From positions 62,001-126,000 of the forward strand of contig JAMLIR010000001.1 in assembly GCA_023954045.1 (NCBI GenBank): a DNA stretch of 64,000 bases, read 5' to 3'. The DNA is from Burkholderiaceae bacterium. GTDB taxonomy: Bacteria > Pseudomonadota > Gammaproteobacteria > Burkholderiales > Burkholderiaceae_E. Made by a program: the position numbers and the translations under genes. Position 1 is the stretch's first letter, and each line of letters opens with the position of its first letter. The notes under the pieces were generated by a model. That model searched no databases, was not told the DNA's origin, and saw only the letters and a list, made by a program, of their open reading frames with translations. Shown here piece by piece: positions 51,111 to 58,089 of the stretch.

Positions 51111-52238
51111 CTAGTTGACTTTCTTGCCTTGCAGGAGGCTCGAGAGGATGTAGTCCATCGCCGAGCCGGCCGACCCGGTCACGGCCGGCTGGCCGCGGCC
51201 GGCCCAGACGGTCTCCGGACGCGCCTGGAGGATGAAGATGTTTCCGCCGGAGGGCAGGTCCTTGTCGACCGCCCACTCGATGTCCATCGGCATCCCGTAG
51301 TGCTTCTCGATCTGCTTGCCCATCCAGGCCAGCTCGGTGATCTCGTCGTCGATCAGCGACTGCACCTTCTGGCGCTCGAAGGGCACCTCGACCGCGCGCG
51401 AGGTCTGCGTCTTCGGGTCTACCGTGTAGCAGAGCTCCTTGCAGGAGATCTTCCTGTCGATGATGTCCAGCGTGATCTTGTTGACGACGAAGTGATCGGG
51501 GGTCACTTCGCCCGAGACCACAGACTCGCCGAACCCGAAGTTCGAGTCGATGACGATCACCGAGCGGTCCCCGTTGGCCGGGTGGATCGTGAACATCACG
51601 CCCGCGGTGAACGAGTTGGCCATCTTCTGCACGCCGACGCTGATCGCCACTTCGCGCTCGGAGAAGCCCTTGTTCGCCCGGTAGGCGATCGCGCGTGCGG
51701 TGTACAGGCTCGAGATGCAGCGCCGCACGTGGGCGAGCACCTCGTCGACGCCGCGGATCCAGAGGAACGTGTCCTGCTGGCCGGCAAAGCTCGCACCCGG
51801 TAGGTCCTCGGCGGTCGCGCTCGAGCGCACCGCGACCGGCACCGCGGGAAGCCCGCAGCGCAGGCCCAGCTTGCGGTAGCACTCGGCGACGAGGTCCTCG
51901 ATCTCGATCGGGAACGGATGGGACTCGATCGCCGCGCGGATCGACGCACTCGTGCGCTCGAGCGCGTCGAGGTCGGTCGCATCGACGCGCGCCAGCATCG
52001 CGGACACCTCGCGTTCGAGCCCGGACTGCGCCATGAAGCTGCGGAAGCCCTCGGTGGTGAGCGCGAAGCCCGGCGGCACGCGCACGCCGGCGTGGATCAG
52101 CTCGCCGAGCGACGCGCACTTGCCGCCGACCAGCGGCACCGAGTCCTTCAGGCACTCCTCGAACCAGCAGACCTTCGGCAGGCCCGCGCGCGGGCCGCCC
52201 GCCGCGAGTCCGCCGATGGTCTCCGCCAGGTTACCCAT
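51111..52238 (-). CDS. ppsB: Phenylphosphate synthase subunit PpsB-like (PEP-synthase N-terminal, ATP-binding)
   Basis: The 375-residue (40-kDa) protein equals only the N-terminal ATP-grasp part of PEP synthase: VGGKCASLGELIHAGVRVPPGFALTT, VAVRSSATAEDLPGASFAGQQDTF, and FILQARPETVW near the end. It lacks the phosphohistidine and PEP-binding domains. In Thauera, protein 2 (40 kDa) supplies the ATP-dependent pyrophosphoryl transfer to protein 1. The ppsA homologue ends 9 bp upstream. Length and truncation point fit this two-protein design exactly. Confidence 0.92.
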   Translation of the reverse strand: MGNLAETIGGLAAGGPRAGLPKVCWFEECLKDSVPLVGGKCASLGELIHAGVRVPPGFALTTEGFRSFMAQSGLEREVSAMLARVDATDLDALERTSASIRAAIESHPFPIEIEDLVAECYRKLGLRCGLPAVPVAVRSSATAEDLPGASFAGQQDTFLWIRGVDEVLAHVRRCISSLYTARAIAYRANKGFSEREVAISVGVQKMANSFTAGVMFTIHPANGDRSVIVIDSNFGFGESVVSGEVTPDHFVVNKITLDIIDRKISCKELCYTVDPKTQTSRAVEVPFERQKVQSLIDDEITELAWMGKQIEKHYGMPMDIEWAVDKDLPSGGNIFILQARPETVWAGRGQPAVTGSAGSAMDYILSSLLQGKKVN

Positions 52239-52247
52239 CGCCGGTCC

Positions 52248-54083
52248 TCAGCGCGCGATCGTGACCGCGCCCGTCGAGCCGTCGACGCGCACCCGCATGC
52301 CGGTCTTGATGATCTTCGACGCGTGGCCGGTGCCCACGACCGCCGGCATCCCGTACTCGCGGCAGACGATCGCGGCGTGGCTCATCACGCCGCCGACGTC
52401 GGTGATGCAGGCTCCGATCTTCGCGAACGCCGGTGCCCAGGACGGCGAGGTCGTCGGCGCGACCAGGATCTCCCCCTCCTGCAGCTGGCCGACCTCCCCC
52501 ACCGTCCTGCACACGCGGGCCCTGCCCTCGATCACGCCTGGGCTGCCGGCGAATCCCTTCAGCTCGGTGATGGTGTCGGGATCCGCGACTTCCTGCACCG
52601 ACGCCCAGTCGGCGAGCGACTTGTTCGTCACGCCCCAGAGGACGATCGTGAACGGCTCCTGGATCACCTCGGGTGCGGTGCCGATCGCCGGCGGCGCGCT
52701 CCACTCCTTGAACTTCTGCATCACGCCTTTGCGCCAGACGATCTCCTTCGGCCAGGTCGCGGTTCCGCGCGGCGTGACGCCGGTTGCCCAGGCGGTGACG
52801 ATGTCCCACAGCGCCGACTTGATCTCGTCGCGCCGGAGCAGCCAGAGGTCCTCGACGTCCTCGATGACGCCGTGCTCCTTCATGATCGCGCCGACCTCGC
52901 GCATCTTGTTCCAGAACACCGAGTGGAACCAGTGCTCGACGTAGAACAGGTGGTTCTCGACGTACGGGAACACGGTCTTCGCGCAGCCGAGCAACTCGTC
53001 GAACTGCTTGCGGTCCTCGTCCTTCTCGATCAGGTTGCGGTACTCGGCGGTGATCCGGTCGCGCTCGGCGCGCACCTTGTCGGTCGGCCGATCGATGCCC
53101 TGGCCCTGCTTGAGTTTCGTGATGTAGGTCGCGATTCCCGAGAGCGGCACGTTCATCTGGTCGTTCCACGAGCGGTCGTGGTGGAACCAGCCGGTGCCGG
53201 TCGAGATGTTGAACCACGGCTCGCGCGCGAGGTTCAGCGAAGTCAGCCACTCGACGCCCTTGGGAAGCTTCTTCAGCGCCGCCTCGACGTCGGTCCACTC
53301 GGGGCTGAACGTCACCACTTCGTCGACGCCCAGTTCGATCGCGCGGCGCGCGAGCTTCTTCAACTCCTCGTCGGGCTGGTACATCATCACGTCGATCCCG
53401 GAGATCATCTGCGTGACGCGCTGGGTCGGGATGCTCGGGAACAGCTTCTGCACGAAGTCGAGGAAGAACACGTAGGCCGCGTACCCGAGGTTCAGGAACT
53501 CGAAGTGGTACTGCCAGCACTTGATCCCGAGGTTGATCAGGTCGTCGTAGTTCTTCAGCAGGTGGTAGCCGTGCGACTCGCCGAGCGCCTCGGTGACCAC
53601 CGACATGTCCTCCATGTCGGCCAGCCGCGGGATCTTCAGCGCCTCGAGCTCGCGGATCGTGGCCTCCATCTTCACTTTCCACTTCGCCTCGAGCGCATCC
53701 CAGTTCTTGTAGTAGTAGCCCGCGCGCTCCATGAAGTTGGGCACCCGCTTGCCGATCTCCTCGGGGTCCTTCACCGGCACCGGCGAGATGTAGACGTAGC
53801 CGTTGATGATCCGGTGGTCGACGCCGCGCACCGGCGGCACCATGAAGATCCGGTTGTTGAACTGCGACAGGGCCAGGTACCAGGCTTCGTCCCAGATCGT
53901 GTCGAACGGATAGAGCGGCTCCGGGTAATGCAGCCCGTCGTAGAACCAGAACGTCTCCTTCTCGTACTGATTGCGGACGGCGTCGTCGGTCACGAACTGG
54001 TACTGGTACGGATACATCCGCTCCCAGCCTTCGGTTCCGGGAATCGCGTTGGCCTTGACGTCGTGCGGCACTGGAAATTTCAT
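52248..54083 (-). CDS. ppsA: Phenylphosphate synthase subunit PpsA-like (phosphohistidine subunit)
   Basis: The 611-residue (70-kDa) protein resembles the central part of PEP synthase. A long N-terminal, Trp/Tyr-rich region (1-490) is presumably the phenol site. A PEP-utilising mobile domain follows (about 520-611) with GGVMSHAAIVCREYGMPAVVGTG. The histidine is residue 569, the same number that I recall for the phosphorylated histidine of Thauera aromatica protein 1. It takes the beta-phosphate of ATP via PpsB and phosphorylates phenol. It is the first gene of the operon, 80 bp from a sigma-54 promoter. GGGGAGC precedes the ATG. Confidence 0.93.
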   Translation of the reverse strand: MKFPVPHDVKANAIPGTEGWERMYPYQYQFVTDDAVRNQYEKETFWFYDGLHYPEPLYPFDTIWDEAWYLALSQFNNRIFMVPPVRGVDHRIINGYVYISPVPVKDPEEIGKRVPNFMERAGYYYKNWDALEAKWKVKMEATIRELEALKIPRLADMEDMSVVTEALGESHGYHLLKNYDDLINLGIKCWQYHFEFLNLGYAAYVFFLDFVQKLFPSIPTQRVTQMISGIDVMMYQPDEELKKLARRAIELGVDEVVTFSPEWTDVEAALKKLPKGVEWLTSLNLAREPWFNISTGTGWFHHDRSWNDQMNVPLSGIATYITKLKQGQGIDRPTDKVRAERDRITAEYRNLIEKDEDRKQFDELLGCAKTVFPYVENHLFYVEHWFHSVFWNKMREVGAIMKEHGVIEDVEDLWLLRRDEIKSALWDIVTAWATGVTPRGTATWPKEIVWRKGVMQKFKEWSAPPAIGTAPEVIQEPFTIVLWGVTNKSLADWASVQEVADPDTITELKGFAGSPGVIEGRARVCRTVGEVGQLQEGEILVAPTTSPSWAPAFAKIGACITDVGGVMSHAAIVCREYGMPAVVGTGHASKIIKTGMRVRVDGSTGAVTIAR

Positions 54084-54163
54084 GCTTGCCTGCTCCCCTG
54101 ATTCGTGGATGCCCGCTCGGGCGGCCGGGCGTGCGTCGCGCCCGGGTCGAGTGCCGGGTTCGA

Positions 54164-54179
54164 TGCAATCGGCGTGCCA
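54164..54179 (-). promoter_or_regulatory. Sigma-54 (-24/-12) promoter of the ppsA operon
   Basis: On the minus strand the sequence reads TGGCACGCCGATTGCA, matching the consensus TGGCACG-N4-TTGCA at all fixed positions. It lies 80 bp upstream of the ppsA ATG and points at it. The divergent neighbour is a sigma-54-dependent activator, so promoter and regulator agree. Confidence 0.9.
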
Positions 54180-54383
54180 CCGGCCGTTGCCGCGCAGCAG
54201 CATCCGGGCTCGTCGCAGCGCCGTCGGACGCAGCGTGATCGGCCGGCAGCGGCCCTCCGCGCCGATTGGTGCATCTGCACACGCGCTCCCGCCGGGACGC
54301 CCGGCGACGGCGCCGGCGGGCAGCCCCGACCCGGACCGACCGTTGATCGTTTCGTCACTTCGGCCATGCCTGGCGGCCGCGGT

Positions 54384-54399
54384 TTGATCATTTGGTGAA
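54384..54399. promoter_or_regulatory. Candidate upstream activator site 1 (DmpR/XylR type)
   Basis: TTGATCATTTGGTGAA matches the XylR/DmpR half-site palindrome TTGATCAATTGATCAA at 13 of 16 positions. It lies about 205 bp upstream of the -24 element and is suitably placed for looping activation. Confidence 0.55.
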
Positions 54400-54449
54400 G
54401 GGTCGATCCGGCGCGGCCGTCGCGCGCGGGCGCGAAGCGATTCCGTTCG

Positions 54450-54465
54450 ATTGACGTCGATCAAT
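54450..54465. promoter_or_regulatory. Candidate upstream activator site 2 (DmpR/XylR type)
   Basis: The dyad ATTGACGTCGATCAAT contains TTGA and TCAA ends as in XylR-family sites. It lies 66 bp from site 1 and close to the regulator start, so it might also mediate autoregulation. The rest of the 444-bp gap between ppsA and the regulator holds no gene that I can see. Confidence 0.5.
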
Positions 54466-54527
54466 GCGCCGGCCATGTGGCGCGCCTAGAAGTGGCAGCT
54501 TCGGCCCAGCAACGCGGCAGCGAGGCG

Positions 54528-56345
54528 ATGACCAGGCTCCGTGGCTATGACCACGCGGACAACGAGGACCTGCGCGCGCAGGTCCACTTCTGCGCCGACA
54601 CCGGGCAGATCTGGCTGCACGAGCACCGGATGCTGCTCGTGCACGCCGAGGCGCAGGCCAGCCTTCGCAAGGAACTGATCGACACGCTCGGCATGGATCG
54701 CGCGCAGGGGCTGCTCACGCGGATGGGCTATGCGTCGGGGGTTCGCGACGCCGAGCTCGCGCGGGCGCGTGCCGAGAGCCGCGACGACCTCGACGCGTTC
54801 ATGACCGGGCCGCGGCTGCACACGCTCGAAGGGATCGTGCGCGTCGTGCCCGTCAGGCTCGAGATGGATCGCGCCGCCGGCCGCTTCTACGGCGAGTTCA
54901 TCTGGGAGAACTCCTGGGAAGGCCAGTGGCACCGGCACTTCTACGGCACGCACTCCGAGCCGGTCTGCTGGACGCAGATCGGCTACGCGTGCGGCTACAC
55001 CTCCGCATTCATGGGGCGCCCGATCCTCTACAAGGAGGTCGAGTGCGTCGGGATGGGCAACAACAACTGCCGGATCATCGGCAAGCCGATCGAGGAGTGG
55101 CCCGACGCCGACGAGCACAAGCACTTCTTCAACCGCGAGTCGATCGCCGAACAGCTGTTCGACCTGCAGACCCAGGTCACGCAGCTGCGCTCGACGATCG
55201 GCGACAAGGAAAAGCTCGCGGCCGACATGACCGGCAACTCGCCCGGATTCCGTGCCGCCTACGAGCTGCTTCGGCAGGCCGCGAACACGCGGATCACCGT
55301 GCTGCTGCTCGGCGAGACCGGCGTCGGCAAGGAGCTGTTCGCGCGCGCGCTGCACGAGATGGGGCCGCGCGCGGCGCGGCCGTTCGTCGCGGTCAACTGC
55401 GCGGCGATTCCGCACGACCTGGTCGAGTCCGAGCTGTTCGGCGTCGAGAAGGGTGCCTACACCGGCGCGCTGGTGTCGCGCCCGGGGCGCTTCGAGCGCG
55501 CCGACGGCGGGACGCTGTTCCTCGACGAGATCGGCGACCTGCCGATGCCGGCGCAGAGCAAGCTGCTGCGGGTGCTGCAGGAGGGCGAGGTCGAGCGGCT
55601 GGGCGACCAGAAGACGCGCCGCATCGACGTGCGCCTGGTGGCGGCCACCAACAGCGACCTGTCGCGGCTGGTCAAGGAGGGACGGTTCCGCTCGGACCTC
55701 TACTACCGGCTGAACGCCTGGCAGATCGACATCCCGCCGCTGCGCGAGCGCAAGGAGGACATCGGGCTGCTGGCCAAGCACTTCCTCGAGAAGCACTGCG
55801 CGATCCACGGCAAGAAGCTGCGCGGCTTCACCGACAAGGCCAAGCGCGCGCTGCTGAACTACGCCTGGCCCGGCAACATCCGCGAGCTGCAGAACATGGT
55901 CGAGCGCGGGGTGATCCTCGCGCCGAGCGGCACCCGCGTCGAGGTCGGCCATCTGTTCCCCTCTTACGCCGACGAGCGCGCGCGCGAGTTCGGCCTCGAC
56001 GTCCACGGCAGCCTCGACGCGCACCGCTGGGAGACCGGCCGCGAGCTCTGCGAAGCGGTGTTCAACGGCGTGATGACGCTCGACCAGGTCGAGGCGATGC
56101 TGCTCGAGACGGCGGTGGACAAGGCGCGCGGGAACCTGTCGTCGGCCGCGCGCATGCTCGGGATCACGCGCCCGCAGCTCGCCTACCGCCTGAAGCGCCT
56201 GCACGAGGGCGACGAGGCGCGCTCCGACGCCGCGTCCGCCGCGCCGGCGACGGCGACAGGCGCGGCCCCGGCCCTGGGCGCGACCGCACCGGCGACGGCG
56301 GGACCGCCGGCCGGGTCGGCCCGGCCGACCCTCGCCGGCCGATGA
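54528..56345 (+). CDS. DmpR/MopR-type phenol-responsive sigma-54 activator
   Basis: The 605-residue (from ATG 54528) activator has an XylR_N plus V4R sensor domain (1-190), an AAA+ domain (about 225-465) and a Fis-type HTH ([23 protein letters not shown]). The AAA+ part has Walker [15 protein letters not shown] in place of GAFTGA, and [13 protein letters not shown]. The sensor keeps the zinc ligands C147, E170, C173 and C181, equal to MopR C155/E178/C181/C189 with a constant offset of 8. H98 and W126 line up with MopR H106 and W134, which contact phenol. It is divergent from the ppsA operon. An in-frame GTG at 54477 is an alternative start. The Ala/Pro-rich tail after the HTH is unusual. Confidence 0.93.
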   Translation: MTRLRGYDHADNEDLRAQVHFCADTGQIWLHEHRMLLVHAEAQASLRKELIDTLGMDRAQGLLTRMGYASGVRDAELARARAESRDDLDAFMTGPRLHTLEGIVRVVPVRLEMDRAAGRFYGEFIWENSWEGQWHRHFYGTHSEPVCWTQIGYACGYTSAFMGRPILYKEVECVGMGNNNCRIIGKPIEEWPDADEHKHFFNRESIAEQLFDLQTQVTQLRSTIGDKEKLAADMTGNSPGFRAAYELLRQAANTRITVLLLGETGVGKELFARALHEMGPRAARPFVAVNCAAIPHDLVESELFGVEKGAYTGALVSRPGRFERADGGTLFLDEIGDLPMPAQSKLLRVLQEGEVERLGDQKTRRIDVRLVAATNSDLSRLVKEGRFRSDLYYRLNAWQIDIPPLRERKEDIGLLAKHFLEKHCAIHGKKLRGFTDKAKRALLNYAWPGNIRELQNMVERGVILAPSGTRVEVGHLFPSYADERAREFGLDVHGSLDAHRWETGRELCEAVFNGVMTLDQVEAMLLETAVDKARGNLSSAARMLGITRPQLAYRLKRLHEGDEARSDAASAAPATATGAAPALGATAPATAGPPAGSARPTLAGR

Positions 56346-56812
56346 GCGATCCGCTCGAGGAACGGGTGCTCGCCTACCTGCGCGAGCATCGCGTGATGAC
56401 GCTGGCCACGCGCGGCGACCACGGTCCCTGGGCGGCCGCCGTGTTCTACGTGAACGACGGGTTCGAACTGTGCTTCCTGTCGGCGCCTTCGACGCGCCAC
56501 TGCACCGACATCGCGGCGCACGCCCGGGTGGCCGCGACGATCCAGGAAGACTACGGCGACTGGGCGGCGATCCGGGGAATCCAGCTCGAAGGCGTCGCCC
56601 GCGAGCTCGACGGCGACGACGCCGAACGGGCGCGCCGGCTCTACGGCGAGAAGTTCCCGATCGTCGGCAAGCTCGCGCAGGCGCCGGCGGAGATCGCCGC
56701 AGCGTTCGCGAAGATCCGCTGGTACCGGATCGTTCCCGACCGCCTCTGGTTCATCGACAACTCGGTGCGCTTCGGGCACCGCGCCCAGGTCATTGCGGCG
56801 CCGCAACGCTGA
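56342..56812 (+). CDS. PNPOx-fold flavin/pyridoxamine-oxidase-like protein
   Basis: The 156-residue split-barrel protein has VLAYLREHRVMTLATRGDHGPWAAAVFYVNDGFELCFLS and a C-terminal WYRIVPDRLWFIDNSVRFGHR. These are typical of the YhbP/PNPOx-like group binding flavin or haem. Its ATG overlaps the TGA of the phenol regulator (ATGA), so the two are co-translated. Any role in phenol metabolism is unknown. Its 3' end overlaps the convergent yedK gene by 23 bp. Confidence 0.8.
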   Translation: MSDPLEERVLAYLREHRVMTLATRGDHGPWAAAVFYVNDGFELCFLSAPSTRHCTDIAAHARVAATIQEDYGDWAAIRGIQLEGVARELDGDDAERARRLYGEKFPIVGKLAQAPAEIAAAFAKIRWYRIVPDRLWFIDNSVRFGHRAQVIAAPQR

Positions 56813-57491
56813 AGCCCGGCATCGGCTCGATCAGGGTCGCGCCTTCACGGCGCGCGTCGCCCACTTCGGGCGCGACCGGGTGCAACGCGAGCCAGTCGTC
56901 GGGGCATGGCCGCAGCAGCGGCGCGAGCGCCTGCGGATCGCGCAGCGCGGCGTCGAGCCACGCCGCCTGGCCGGCGCGATCGAGCAGCACCGGCATCCGG
57001 TCGTGGATCGCGGCCATCGCCGCATTGGCCGCCGTGGTCACGATGCAGCAGGTCGCGAGCGTGCCCTCGGGACCCTGCCAACGCTCGAACAGCCCGGCCA
57101 TCGCGAACAGCCCGCCGCCGCGCGGATGGACGTAGAACGGCTGCTTGCGGCCCCGCGCGCCGCCGGCGGGCGCCTGCCACTCATAGAATCCGTTGGCCGG
57201 AATCAGGCAGCGGCTGCGTCGCAGCGCCTGCCGGAACGCCGGCTTGTCGGCGACGCTCTCGCCGCGCGCGTTGACCAGCCGCGCGCCGATCGACGGATCG
57301 CGCGCCCAGTGCGGCACGAGGCCCCAGCGCATCGGCTCGGCGACGCGCCCCCTGCCCGGCTCCTCGCGGACGACGAGGACCGTGCTGGCCGGCGCGATGT
57401 TGTAGCGCGGCGCGAAGGGCGGCAGCTCGACCAGGCTGAAGCCGTCGATCAGCGCTTCGCCCGGGCCGTAGAGTACGTAGCGTCCGCACAT
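56790..57491 (-). CDS. yedK: SOS-response-associated peptidase YedK (HMCES/SRAP)
   Basis: The 233-residue protein begins MCGRYVLYGP, with Cys2 as the nucleophile that crosslinks abasic sites in single-stranded DNA. Conserved parts follow: RYNIAPASTVLVV, MRWGLVPHWA, NARGES, CLIPANGFYEW and DRMPVLLD. The catalytic Asn, Glu and His are all present. It protects abasic sites at replication forks. The ATG is fixed by the need for Cys2. A 12-codon stub of a close relative is at 20819 in the island. Confidence 0.95.
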   Translation of the reverse strand: MCGRYVLYGPGEALIDGFSLVELPPFAPRYNIAPASTVLVVREEPGRGRVAEPMRWGLVPHWARDPSIGARLVNARGESVADKPAFRQALRRSRCLIPANGFYEWQAPAGGARGRKQPFYVHPRGGGLFAMAGLFERWQGPEGTLATCCIVTTAANAAMAAIHDRMPVLLDRAGQAAWLDAALRDPQALAPLLRPCPDDWLALHPVAPEVGDARREGATLIEPMPGFSVAAPQ

Positions 57492-57590
57492 CTTCGACGG
57501 TGATCCGGCAGTGACGCGTGGCGGACGTATCATACCCGGGCACGCGGCGGGTATCGCCGCCGCAAAGGTCATCTCCGGAGGTCGAAGCTC

Positions 57591-58019
57591 ATGAAAACCA
57601 GCGCACGCAACCAGTTCGTCGGCAGTATCGCGTCGGTCAAGCGCGGCGCAGTCAACGACGAGGTCGACATCGACATCGCCGGCGGGCAACGCATCGTCGC
57701 GGTCGTCACCCGCGAGAGCACCGAGAACCTCGGCCTGAAAGCGGGGCGCGAGGCGTCCGCGCTGGTCAAGGCGTCGTCGGTGATCCTGATGGCCGACGGC
57801 GAGAAGACCAGGCTGTCCACCCGCAATCGCCTTGCGGGCAAGGTGTCGCGGGTCGAGCCGGGCGCCGTCAACGCGGAAGTCGTCGTCGACCTGCCGGGTG
57901 GCGGGACCGTGGCGGCGGTCGTCACCATGGAGAGCGCAAGGAACCTGGGGCTGCAGGCCGGGACACCGGTCACCGCGATCTTCAAGGCATCGAGCGTCAT
58001 TGTGGGGACGGCCGACTGA
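57591..58019 (+). CDS. Di-Mop (TOBE-type) molybdate/tungstate-binding protein
   Basis: The 142-residue protein is two tandem Mop domains (1-70 and 72-142). Each has the RNxxxGxVxxVxxGAVNxEV pattern (RNQFVGSIASVKRGAVNDEV; RNRLAGKVSRVEPGAVNAEV) and ESxxNLGLxAGxxVxAxxKASSV. Molbindins of this kind store molybdate or tungstate in the cytoplasm. This fits the tup operon elsewhere in the window. GGAGG lies upstream of the ATG. Confidence 0.92.
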   Translation: MKTSARNQFVGSIASVKRGAVNDEVDIDIAGGQRIVAVVTRESTENLGLKAGREASALVKASSVILMADGEKTRLSTRNRLAGKVSRVEPGAVNAEVVVDLPGGGTVAAVVTMESARNLGLQAGTPVTAIFKASSVIVGTAD

Positions 58020-58089
58020 GCGCGATGCCCTGCCAGGCGTCCCGCGACACGGGCCGCGCGGGCCGCGCAGCGAGCCGAAGGACGCCCGC

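Noticed and set aside
42688..54083. Benzoyl-CoA reductase or 4-hydroxybenzoyl-CoA reductase genes, expected for a full anaerobic phenol pathway
   Set aside because: None of the encoded proteins has the relevant iron-sulfur or molybdopterin features; downstream steps must lie outside the window if present.
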